From CAG-533 sp964589375 (GTDB lineage Bacteria; Bacillota_I; Bacilli_A; RF39; UBA660), in contig CAZPSA010000038.1 in assembly GCA_964589375.1 (NCBI GenBank), positions 1 to 12,011 on the forward strand: 12,011 bases of DNA. The letters run 5' to 3'. A model generated the notes under the pieces. It made no database searches and was not told the DNA's origin. It worked only from the letters and a program-made list of their open reading frames with translations. The position numbers were made by a program, and so were the translations under genes. Of this stretch, positions 5,460 to 12,011 are shown one piece after another. The first letter of the stretch is position 1; each line of letters begins with the position of its first letter.

Positions 5460-6431
5460 TCAATCTTTTAAATTTATAAATTTTTCTATGATATCTATTT
5501 CTTCGATTTTGTTAATGCCAAAACATTTCTTGCCTAAGTCTTTTATTGAGGCACCTAGATGATACATTTCTTTATTGTCTATTATTATAAATCTATCGTG
5601 GAATTTATTGGTTTTAACAATTTTCAAAAGTGGGTATTCTTTATTAAATTTTTGAATATCAATTTTCTGTATATTGCTTTTATCAGAAGTTAGTAATACA
5701 ACTAAGACGTTCTTATTTTTCTTTGTGAGCATTTTCAAAATACTATCATCTAAATAATTATCTATTATTGTAATTTTCTTCTCTGCTTTTTTTATAATAT
5801 CAATTATTAGACTATATGCATCATATATTTGACCTTCAAAGAATATCTTTTGTTTTATATTTTCTTCTTGTTGTAGTTGATTAAAAACTTCATCAAATTT
5901 TTTATCGTGTTCTAATATTTTATATTCCATTGTGGTTAGTCTTTCAAATAGTTGCCCGTTTATAGCTAAAAATTTTCTCATTTCTACAAACGCATTCATA
6001 ATGTTTATGCTAACTTGAATTGCTATATCATTTTTTAGTAATCCTGACAGCATTGCAATTCCTTGTTCGGTAAAAACGTATGGTAAATATTTACGATGTT
6101 TACCTCTGCCAATATTTTCATTTAAGGTCGCAATTTGCGACCTTAAATAATTATTTTCGTTTACATTATCGAAATTAAGGCTATTTAAAGTCAAATTTTT
6201 AAATCTTAAAGTTTTGTATTCTTCTTCAGTTAATTGAAAACAAAAATTTTCTGGAAATCTTTGTTTATTTCTATTTACGGTTTCATTAATTCTTTTAGTT
6301 TCATAATGATACAACAATGCCACATCACTATCTAGGATTACTTGTTTTCCTCTTATAGTATGTATTAAATTTTTTATTTCATCGTTTGATATGTTGTTTT
6401 GAACTACCAAACCATTAATTTCATTTTCCAT
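5460..6431 (-). CDS. ORF6N-domain protein with a PLD-like C-terminus
   Basis: The product has 323 residues; ATG 6431-6429 follows an ideal AGGAGGG (6447-6441) by nine bases and the stop is TGA. Residues 15-155 match the ORF6N DNA-binding domain found in phage and bacterial proteins: IRGKQVILDSDVALLYHYET, then RFPENFCFQLTEEEY, then YLPYVFTEQGIAML (115-128) and MNAFVEMRKFL. A helical, probably coiled linker (160-195) follows. Residues 200-310 look like a single phospholipase-D/nuclease-type unit: IIDIIKKAEKKITIIDNYL, then HDRFIIIDNKEMYHLGASI (278-296). The usual HxK(x4)D reads HDR(x4)D, so catalysis is doubtful. ORF6N proteins are often phage antirepressors or defence-related; the role here is unknown. 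The promoter carries a palindromic operator, and the coding sequence contains a 29-base palindrome (residues 95-104). Confidence 0.8.
   Translation of the reverse strand: MENEINGLVVQNNISNDEIKNLIHTIRGKQVILDSDVALLYHYETKRINETVNRNKQRFPENFCFQLTEEEYKTLRFKNLTLNSLNFDNVNENNYLRSQIATLNENIGRGKHRKYLPYVFTEQGIAMLSGLLKNDIAIQVSINIMNAFVEMRKFLAINGQLFERLTTMEYKILEHDKKFDEVFNQLQQEENIKQKIFFEGQIYDAYSLIIDIIKKAEKKITIIDNYLDDSILKMLTKKNKNVLVVLLTSDKSNIQKIDIQKFNKEYPLLKIVKTNKFHDRFIIIDNKEMYHLGASIKDLGKKCFGINKIEEIDIIEKFINLKD
6120..6148. repeat. Perfect 29-base palindrome inside the ORF6N gene
   Basis: Two 14-base arms (ATTTAAGGTCGCAA at 6120-6133 and its complement at 6135-6148) surround one central T. The site lies within the ORF6N coding sequence and encodes YLRSQIATLN, just before the conserved GRGKHRKYLPYVFTEQG block. 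Its CG-containing core (GGTCGCAATTTGCGACC) stands out from the AT-rich surroundings. It could be a protein binding site, an mRNA hairpin, or a small palindromic insertion tolerated by the reading frame. Confidence 0.75.
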
Positions 6432-6460
6432 AAAATCACGCCCTCCTATAAATAATATAT

Positions 6461-6489
6461 ATGTTAGAACAAACGTTTGTTAATGTCAA
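6461..6489 (-). promoter_or_regulatory. Promoter of the ORF6N gene with palindromic operator
   Basis: On the minus strand a perfect -35, TTGACA (6489-6484), is followed after 17 bases by TAACAT (6466-6461, four of six -10 bases). Between them lies a perfect 14-base palindrome, AACAAACGTTTGTT (6468-6481). A protein bound there would block polymerase. On the plus strand, GAAC-N4-GTTT (6467-6478) resembles the Bacillota LexA (SOS) box, GAAC-N4-GTTC, with one mismatch. However, the palindrome's own centre is two bases away from the LexA centre, so another repressor, possibly the ORF6N protein itself, is equally possible. Confidence 0.55.
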
Positions 6490-6564
6490 GCGTTTTCAAA
6501 GATTTATTAGGGCTTCCATTAAAGAAAATCCATATAAAAAAATCATAACCCAAACAAAATGATA

Positions 6565-6593
6565 TTGATATTTGTCAGCTCATTTGTTATAAT
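6565..6593 (+). promoter_or_regulatory. Near-consensus promoter of the coiled-coil gene operon
   Basis: TTGATA (6565-6570), a 17-base spacer and a perfect TATAAT (6588-6593) with an extended TG one base before it (TGTTATAAT) form an almost ideal vegetative sigma promoter. The start codon at 6625 follows 31 bases after the -10, with AAAGTGGG (6608-6615) as ribosome binding site. The same TTTGTTATAATTTT block recurs before the glucosaminidase gene. Confidence 0.75.
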
Positions 6594-6624
6594 TTTTTTA
6601 GAGTAGGAAAGTGGGTTGAAACTT

Positions 6625-8088
6625 ATGAAAGTTTTAATTGATGAAATTAATCAAAAGTTATTGGATATTATTTCTGATTTAAAAGAAAGAAAAGTAGAAT
6701 TAGAAGATAGTTTAGCTAGTATTCAAGAAAAAATAGATGGAAAAATAGATGAAGCTAGTGATTATAAGAAGATGGTTGATGCTTCTAAGGAAGAAATAAG
6801 AATATTAGAAGAGGAGATTGCATCTTTAGATAGTGATTTAAGTGATTTAACTGCTAAGTTTAGTAATAAAGATTTAAACGCTATTTTAGAAACAGCTAAT
6901 AAAGAAATAAGTTCTAAAAAAGCAATGCGTAATCATGATATAAATAAGTGTCGTGATAAAATAAATGAAACAACTAAAAAAGCTGCAATGATAAAAGATT
7001 TACTTTTGAATTTGAAACAAGATAAAGAATTAAAGAAATCTAAGTTAGATGATATTATTGTAGTTTTAAATTATTATGAAACTAAGTTAATGGAGATTAT
7101 TGATTTTGCATCTAATCATGAAGGTGAGTTAGTTGTTCCAAGTGAAGAGGTAAAGGCAACATATCCATTAGAAGAATATGAAGAGACTGTTGTGGTTGAT
7201 GATGGACCAGTATTTGAGGAAATTAGTTCTATTGCTAAAACTGAAGAAGATAGCGAAGATGATACCGAAGATAATGATAGTAAAATATTAGTAAAAGAAG
7301 ATACTGATATTATCTTTAATCCAGTAGAAAATCCAGAAGAAAATCCTGTAACTGATGATATTAATGACTTTTTCAATAATTTAGCTGGGGAAAAACCAAG
7401 TGAAGAAGAAGAGGAAAAAATAACTAAAGAGGAAATACCTGATGATGAGGTATCTGATATAATTAGTTTATTTGAACATGATAAAACTGCTAAAATAGAT
7501 TTTAAATCAATTAATGATAGTATTGATAAAGAATATGAAAATATTTTTGGGAAAAGGATTGATGAAGAAAAATATGCGAAAGAGCTTGAATATGTTCCAA
7601 ATGATAATGACTTTTTAGATTTTAAAGTTAGTAATGAAAAAAATATGTTTGACTTAGATGAAGAGATAAAACCTTTAGAAGAACCTAATGATAATGATAC
7701 TTTTCAAGAATTATTAAAAAAATATAATTTAGATATAAATAAATTTAAGGAAGAAGATATTACTTATCTTCAAAATAACTTTAATGAAAAAATAGTAGTT
7801 AAGAACTTAGATATTTTAATTAATAATAATATTGATTTAGATAATGTATATGCTTCAGTAAAAGTTTTAACAATGCCAAGTTTAGAATTAGAAAAGATTA
7901 TTAATAAGTTACTTTTAGCTAATCAAACTACAAAGAATATTGGTTTAGTTTTAGAAACTTTACCAGAGATTAATAGTTATGATTTAAATGAAGTAATTGA
8001 GAGTTATGGTGTGAATGTTAAAGATACTGATATTACGGAATTGATTGTTAAAGCTAAGCATTTAAAAGATATTGGTGGAGGTAAGTAA
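6625..8088 (+). CDS. Acidic coiled-coil protein of unknown function
   Basis: The product has 487 residues from ATG 6625, nine bases after AAAGTGGG; a TTG at 6616 would add three residues. I do not recognise a family. About residues 5-165 are a long, highly charged coiled coil with heptad-like Leu/Ile spacing (LKERKVELEDSLASIQEKID, LEEEIASLDSDLSDL). About 180-355 is very acidic and low in complexity, with many Glu/Asp and PEENP-type segments, and is probably disordered. The last 130 residues or so return to regular helices (FQELLKKYNLDINKF, ITYLQNNFNEKIVVKNLDIL, NLDILINNNIDLDNVYASVK), perhaps short helical repeats. There is no signal peptide or membrane segment, so it is cytoplasmic. It overlaps the next gene by one base. 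A structural or scaffolding role is only a guess from composition. Confidence 0.75.
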   Translation: MKVLIDEINQKLLDIISDLKERKVELEDSLASIQEKIDGKIDEASDYKKMVDASKEEIRILEEEIASLDSDLSDLTAKFSNKDLNAILETANKEISSKKAMRNHDINKCRDKINETTKKAAMIKDLLLNLKQDKELKKSKLDDIIVVLNYYETKLMEIIDFASNHEGELVVPSEEVKATYPLEEYEETVVVDDGPVFEEISSIAKTEEDSEDDTEDNDSKILVKEDTDIIFNPVENPEENPVTDDINDFFNNLAGEKPSEEEEEKITKEEIPDDEVSDIISLFEHDKTAKIDFKSINDSIDKEYENIFGKRIDEEKYAKELEYVPNDNDFLDFKVSNEKNMFDLDEEIKPLEEPNDNDTFQELLKKYNLDINKFKEEDITYLQNNFNEKIVVKNLDILINNNIDLDNVYASVKVLTMPSLELEKIINKLLLANQTTKNIGLVLETLPEINSYDLNEVIESYGVNVKDTDITELIVKAKHLKDIGGGK

Positions 8089-8375
8089 TGGATTATTTAA
8101 GAGAGATAGAATTTAGTCTTGATGAGATTAATCATTTGAAAGGTACTCTTGCTCGTAATGTAATAGAAAAGTTAAAGTTATTTCCTAGAATAGTGTTAAT
8201 TAATTATCAAACATTAAAAGATGTTGGGATTAAAAATTATAAAGAGATTTTTGTTAATCATACGCATATGTTTTTTAAAAATCCTGATAAGTTTAAAGCT
8301 ATATTTGCTAAGTATGACCCTGATGATTTAATTAGATGTTTGGAAAAAAATGGGGCAATTATTGAGAAATTATAA
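8088..8375 (+). CDS. Small helical protein of unknown function, coupled to the coiled-coil gene
   Basis: This 95-residue protein starts at an ATG that shares its A with the upstream TAA. GGAGGT (8077-8082), inside the end of the preceding gene, gives five-base spacing, so the two are translationally coupled. I do not recognise the family. The sequence looks wholly helical, with LFPRIVLINYQTLKDVGI (31-48) and a helix-turn spacing like that in the C-terminal third of its neighbour (short helices ending in a small loop with Gly or Asn-Ile-Asp). This suggests that the two share a repeat type or interact. There are no membrane segments. The stop is built into the left arm of the terminator that follows. 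Confidence 0.7.
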   Translation: MDYLREIEFSLDEINHLKGTLARNVIEKLKLFPRIVLINYQTLKDVGIKNYKEIFVNHTHMFFKNPDKFKAIFAKYDPDDLIRCLEKNGAIIEKL

Positions 8376-8407
8376 AAGACTGCAAAGTGATATATGCAGT
8401 CTTTTTT
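8374..8407 (+). terminator. Rho-independent terminator of the coiled-coil operon
   Basis: An 11-bp perfect stem (AAAAGACTGCA at 8374-8384 with TGCAGTCTTTT at 8395-8405) has a 10-base loop and runs into six T (8402-8407). It overlaps the stop codon of the preceding gene. The A-rich 5' arm could also give some termination in the other direction. Confidence 0.88.
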
Positions 8408-8533
8408 GGGGTTAAAATTTTAATCTTTTAGAGCGAAGTATTTTATAGTAATCTAAAAATTTTTGTTTTAATATTCCTTTTTCTGTTAACTGTTTGTCTA
8501 TTATTATGGTAATTATTTATTCGTTTTAGATTT

Positions 8534-8544
8534 TTTGTTATAAT
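8534..8544 (+). promoter_or_regulatory. Extended -10 promoter of the glucosaminidase-cohesin operon
   Basis: TGTTATAAT (TG at 8536-8537, TATAAT at 8539-8544) is a perfect extended -10. The -35 region is poor (TTTATT at 8516-8521), which extended -10 promoters tolerate. AGGTGG (8558-8563) and the start at 8568 follow. The rest of the 8408-8533 gap holds only AT-rich sequence with nothing I can name. Confidence 0.6.
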
Positions 8545-8567
8545 TTTACTGAATAGTAGGTGGTATA

Positions 8568-10523
8568 ATGATGCTTTTGATAGTTTTAATTAGTTTCTTT
8601 GTTTTAGTTCCGCTTGCTTCTGCCGATACTACTTATATTAGTGGTACTGTAGCTGAAAATACAAATGATGTAGCAGTTAGATCTTGTGCATCAACTAGTT
8701 GTAGTGTTTTAAAAGATGATGTTAATAAAGGTATATATGTTTCATATCCGGAAACTTTTGAAATAATTGGTGAAGAGGCAAATTTTTATAAAATTAATTT
8801 TCAATATAGTGGATTTTGGTATCAAGGATATATTGCTAAAGGTAAAAATGAAAAAACTTATGTTAATAAGAAAGAATATATAGTTTTAGATAGTTTAGTT
8901 AATGAATATCAAACTAGGGGATTTGCTTTAGATTATGCACAAAAACTAGCTATTTTAAAGACAATTCATCCTAATTGGAATTTTACTTTATTTAATGTTA
9001 ATGCTACTTTTGATGAGGTAGTTGCTGGTGAAACTAAATATATAAATACTAATTTAATTAATGGTAATAATGTTTCTTTAAGAAATACTGAAGATGGAGC
9101 TTATGTAGATGGGGTTTATCAAGAGTTTGCTGGTGGTGGTTGGTATTCAGCTTCGAGACAGACAGTAAAGTATTATATTGATCCAAGAAATTTTTTAAAT
9201 GATGGTCATATTTTTATGTTTGAAGCGCTTTCATTTGATGAAGTAACTCAGGCTCCGGAAATAATATCTACTATGTTAAATGGTACGTTTATGAGTGGAG
9301 ATACTTTTTATATTAATGAAAATAATGAAAAAATTTCGGTATCTTATGCGCAAGCTTTCTATGACTCTGGTAAAGCAAATACAGTTAGTGCTATTCATCT
9401 AGTAAGTAGGGTTTTACAAGAACAAGGAACAACTGGGTCTGCTCTTTCAAGTGGTGATGATACTGAATTTCCAGGATACTATAATTTTTTTAATGTAAAT
9501 GCCAATGGTAAAACTACTGCAGATGTTATTCATAGTGGACTTGCCTATGCTAAAAAGAAAAATTGGAATAGTCCTTATGCTTCTATCTTAGGTGGGGGCA
9601 ATCTTTTAGGTAATTATATTTCCTATGGTCAAAATACTTTATACTTACAAAAGTTTGATTTAGCAGGAGATACTTATTATACTAATCAATATATGCAAAA
9701 TATTAGAGCACATTATACTGAAAGTTATTCTTCTTATAAAGCATATTATAAAAATGGTCTTATAGATGCTAATTTTGTTTTTGCTATACCTGTTTTTAAA
9801 GGAGATATGCCATCATTTACTTCTTTAAGTAGTGATTATAATGAAGATGCTTCATTAAGTATGTTAAGTGTTACTAATTGTAATTTAATGCCATCATTTA
9901 CTCCAAGTGCATATGAATATACTTGTAATGTTAATAAAGATGTAAATAAAGTAACTATAGCGGCAACATCAACTAATGTTAATAGTACTGTAGAGGGAAT
10001 TGGGGAATTAGAATTAATTAATGAAGATACTATTAAAGAGATAATTGTAACTAGTAAAGCAGGAACTAAACAAGTTTATAAAATTAATATTAAGAAAGTA
10101 GATAATAATTTACTGGCTCCTGATGAAATATTAGCTAAATTACAAATAAATAATCAAGGTGGTTATATTAGTGGTTTTGACTTAGGTAGTGATGCTAAAT
10201 CATTAAATGAACTTATAACTATTAATTATCCGAGTGTAATATCAGAAATAAGTGTTCAAGGTAAATTAGCAACTGGTTTAACTTTAAAATTAACTAGTAG
10301 TAGTACTAGTACTTACAATATATTAATATATGGAGATAATAATGGGGATGGAGAGGTAGATATCATTGATTTATTAAAAGTTCAAAAACATATTTTAGGT
10401 ATTAATGCTTTAAATGATGCATATCTTAAAGCGAGTGATGTTAATAAAGATGGAATAGTTGATATTGTAGATTTATTAAAAATTCAAAAACATATTTTAA
10501 ATGTAAGTAAAATAGAACAATAA
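8568..10523 (+). CDS. Secreted SH3/glucosaminidase (GH73-like) with cadherin-like and dockerin domains
   Basis: This 651-residue protein cleaves peptidoglycan glycan strands outside the cell (inferred from family). Domains: signal peptide 1-19 (cut after LASA); SH3-like wall-binding domain about 24-98; GH73/LytB-type N-acetylglucosaminidase about 115-410 with VSRVLQEQG (279-287, probable catalytic Glu285), GYYNFFNVNANG (303-314), GLAYAKKKNWNSP and GQNTLYLQKFDL; cadherin-like beta-sandwich about 427-510 with Cys439 and Cys453; then a linker and a type-I-like dockerin about 588-648. The dockerin has two F-hand calcium loops: Asp590, Asn592, Asp594, Asp598, and Asp624, Asn626, Asp628, Asp632, each followed by (I/V)DLLK(V/I)QKHIL. 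ATG 8571 is an alternative start with better spacing to AGGTGG. The next gene, 10 bases on, encodes a cohesin-like domain, the natural partner of a dockerin. Confidence 0.9.
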   Translation: MMLLIVLISFFVLVPLASADTTYISGTVAENTNDVAVRSCASTSCSVLKDDVNKGIYVSYPETFEIIGEEANFYKINFQYSGFWYQGYIAKGKNEKTYVNKKEYIVLDSLVNEYQTRGFALDYAQKLAILKTIHPNWNFTLFNVNATFDEVVAGETKYINTNLINGNNVSLRNTEDGAYVDGVYQEFAGGGWYSASRQTVKYYIDPRNFLNDGHIFMFEALSFDEVTQAPEIISTMLNGTFMSGDTFYINENNEKISVSYAQAFYDSGKANTVSAIHLVSRVLQEQGTTGSALSSGDDTEFPGYYNFFNVNANGKTTADVIHSGLAYAKKKNWNSPYASILGGGNLLGNYISYGQNTLYLQKFDLAGDTYYTNQYMQNIRAHYTESYSSYKAYYKNGLIDANFVFAIPVFKGDMPSFTSLSSDYNEDASLSMLSVTNCNLMPSFTPSAYEYTCNVNKDVNKVTIAATSTNVNSTVEGIGELELINEDTIKEIIVTSKAGTKQVYKINIKKVDNNLLAPDEILAKLQINNQGGYISGFDLGSDAKSLNELITINYPSVISEISVQGKLATGLTLKLTSSSTSTYNILIYGDNNGDGEVDIIDLLKVQKHILGINALNDAYLKASDVNKDGIVDIVDLLKIQKHILNVSKIEQ

Positions 10524-10533
10524 AGGAGAGTTT

Positions 10534-11910
10534 ATGAAAAAGAAATTGTTATTATTATTTAGTTTATTATTATTGCCACTTAATGTTTTAGCTGCTAGTG
10601 GGAGTATTAAAGCTACATCATCTTCTAGTAAAGTAACTTTAAATAATACTGTTACAGTTACGGTAAAAGTAAGTAGTACGGATACTTTAGGTTCTTGGCA
10701 ATATGGTTTATCATATGATAAGAGTAAATTATCTTTAGTTAGTGGAGATACATCAATAGTTGGTTATGGAGATGGAACATATGCTTCTAAAAGTTATACT
10801 TATAAATTTAAAGCTATTGCGGTAGGTTCTGCTACTATAAGTATTGATAATCCTAAAATAGTAGATTGGAATAGTGAAAGTGTTATTACAACTAGTAAAA
10901 GTAATTTAACTTTAACAATTAAGGAACCAGTAGTTATTAATTATTCTAGTGATAATAACTTAAGTAGTTTAGCTGTTGAGGGATTTGATATTAGTCCGGC
11001 TTTTAATAAGTCTACTTTAGAGTATAGTGTTTTAGTTAATAGTAATACTACTAGTGTTAATATAAGTGCAAAATTAAGTGATAGTAAAGCTAAATTAAGT
11101 GGAACTGGTAAGTTAGATGTTAAAGAAGGACTTAATCAAGCTAATGTAGTGGTAACGGCAGAAAATGGGACATCTAAGACTTATGTTATAAATATAACTG
11201 TTCCGGAAAAAGATCCAATTACTTATAAGTTTGCAGATAAAGAATATAGTATTTTAAGAAAATTGCCAGAAGTACTTCCTATTAATTTTATAGCAACAAC
11301 AATGAAATTTAATGATGAGGAAGTACCAGCTTTACAAAATGAAAAATTAGATATTAAATTATTATATTTAAGAGATAGTCAAAATAAAGAAGGTTTTTAT
11401 ATATATGATGAAAATGCTAAAGCAGTTAAAATATATAATGAAGTTAAAAATAATGATATTGTTATATATCTTACTAATAATTTAATAGATATTAAGGGGT
11501 ATATTAAGAAAGAAATTAAAATTAATAATGTAAGTGTTTGGGGTTATCAATTACAAGAAAATAGTAAGGATTATTTAGTTACTGGGCGTAATATTTCAAC
11601 TGGAAATGAAGATATTTATGTTTATGATATTAATAATAGAACTATTAGTGTATTTAATGAGGAGGATTATAATTATTTACTTGGGGAAAAAGAATTATAT
11701 GAAATAATAACTTATGCATTAAGTGGGGCTTTAATTTTATTAGTTTTTGTTATTATTTTACAAGCTAGTAGTAAGAAAAAGATGCAAAAAATATTAATGA
11801 ATACGAAAGAGAAAAATAATAAGGAAAATGATAAAAATAGTTCTAAATCTTTAAATAAGAAAAAGAAAAAAGATAAAAATAACAAAGATAATGATATAAA
11901 AGAGAGTTAA
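10534..11910 (+). CDS. Membrane-anchored cohesin-like protein
   Basis: This 458-residue protein follows AAGGAGAG ten bases after the glucosaminidase gene. A signal peptide (1-20, ending NVLA) leads into a cohesin-like beta domain, about 23-130: KVTLNNTVTVTVKVSS, GSWQYGLSYDKSKLSLVSG (53-71) and KFKAIAVGSATISI (91-104), the usual cohesin order. A cadherin-like beta-sandwich follows at about 141-224 (LSSLAVEGFDISPAFNKSTLEYSV). About 228-385 is an extracellular region I do not recognise. A single membrane helix (391-410) precedes a 48-residue, very Lys/Asn-rich cytoplasmic tail. This is a type I membrane protein with the cohesin outside. The neighbour's dockerin suggests that it tethers the glucosaminidase to the cell surface, a one-cohesin mini-scaffold. 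Binding specificity is inferred from adjacency only. Confidence 0.85.
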   Translation: MKKKLLLLFSLLLLPLNVLAASGSIKATSSSSKVTLNNTVTVTVKVSSTDTLGSWQYGLSYDKSKLSLVSGDTSIVGYGDGTYASKSYTYKFKAIAVGSATISIDNPKIVDWNSESVITTSKSNLTLTIKEPVVINYSSDNNLSSLAVEGFDISPAFNKSTLEYSVLVNSNTTSVNISAKLSDSKAKLSGTGKLDVKEGLNQANVVVTAENGTSKTYVINITVPEKDPITYKFADKEYSILRKLPEVLPINFIATTMKFNDEEVPALQNEKLDIKLLYLRDSQNKEGFYIYDENAKAVKIYNEVKNNDIVIYLTNNLIDIKGYIKKEIKINNVSVWGYQLQENSKDYLVTGRNISTGNEDIYVYDINNRTISVFNEEDYNYLLGEKELYEIITYALSGALILLVFVIILQASSKKKMQKILMNTKEKNNKENDKNSSKSLNKKKKKDKNNKDNDIKES

Positions 11911-11924
11911 TTGAAATAGTATTT

Positions 11925-11955
11925 AAACTTGGACAATCGTTCAGGTTTTTATTTT
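11925..11955 (+). terminator. Rho-independent terminator of the cohesin operon
   Basis: A 10-bp stem (AAACTTGGAC at 11925-11934 with GTTCAGGTTT at 11939-11948, two G-U pairs) closes a four-base loop, AATC, and is followed by TTATTTT. It lies 14 bases after the cohesin gene stop. The remaining bases to the window end show no gene; a TTGACA at 11994-11999 could be the -35 of something beyond the edge. Confidence 0.75.
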
Positions 11956-12011
11956 AGTTAATATCATAGAACTTTTGAGTAGCAAAAATTAACTTGACAC
12001 GGGGGAGACTG

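Noticed and set aside
7116..7376. Minus-strand Ser-rich open frame
   Set aside because: It is antisense to the acidic linker of the coiled-coil protein; Ser/Thr runs arise from the complement of GAA/GAT codons.
11994..11999. TTGACA as a promoter -35 at the window end
   Set aside because: No room remains for a -10, and the following GGGGG is not promoter-like, so it cannot be supported.
1..12011. Mycoplasma-type code with TGA as Trp
   Set aside because: TGA ends the MutS-like and ORF6N genes at natural lengths, and Trp is TGG throughout.
1..12011. CRISPR arrays, tRNA or rRNA genes, insertion sequences
   Set aside because: No regularly spaced repeats, cloverleaf-like sequence, rRNA-like segments or transposase genes were seen.

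Overview
The window is AT-rich chromosomal DNA from a low-GC, Gram-positive-type bacterium. It has YfhO, a secreted glucosaminidase, strong AGGAGG/AGGTGG ribosome binding sites and Rho-independent terminators. TGA and TAA both end genes and Trp is TGG, so the code is standard and not Mycoplasma-type. Gene content and base composition suggest an uncultured gut Bacillota of the RF39/Mollicutes-related kind; that placement is inference.

Positions 1-2888 hold a complete diversity-generating retroelement (DGR). In order: the 3' part of a target gene ending in a C-type-lectin-like variable domain with its variable repeat (VR, 346-461); a GC-rich hairpin (577-602); the template repeat (TR, 767-882); a spacer full of inverted repeats that is probably the 3' part of the DGR RNA (about 890-1056); a small MutS-domain-I-like protein; Avd; and a DGR-type reverse transcriptase. 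VR and TR align without gaps over 116 bases. All 19 differences lie at template adenines (9 A>T, 7 A>G, 3 A>C), the mark of adenine-specific mutagenic homing. The three protein genes overlap end to start. The mechanism implied is that RNA containing the TR is reverse-transcribed by RT with Avd, adenines are misread, and the cDNA replaces the VR to reshape a probable cell-surface ligand-binding protein. The MutS-like partner is the least understood part.

Positions 2862-2905 are a bidirectional terminator between the RT and a convergent yfhO-like gene (minus strand, 2885-5338). Upstream lies an ORF6N-domain gene (minus, 5460-6431) with a strong promoter, a palindromic operator between its -35 and -10, and a perfect 29-base palindrome inside its coding sequence.

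Positions 6565-8407 form a two-gene operon of unknown function (an acidic coiled-coil protein and a 95-residue protein), with a near-consensus promoter and a clear terminator. Positions 8534-11955 form a second operon: a secreted SH3/glucosaminidase protein ending in a dockerin, then a membrane-anchored protein beginning with a cohesin-like domain. The likely reading is a cohesin-dockerin pair that docks a peptidoglycan hydrolase at the membrane surface. The last 60 bases hold no supported gene.
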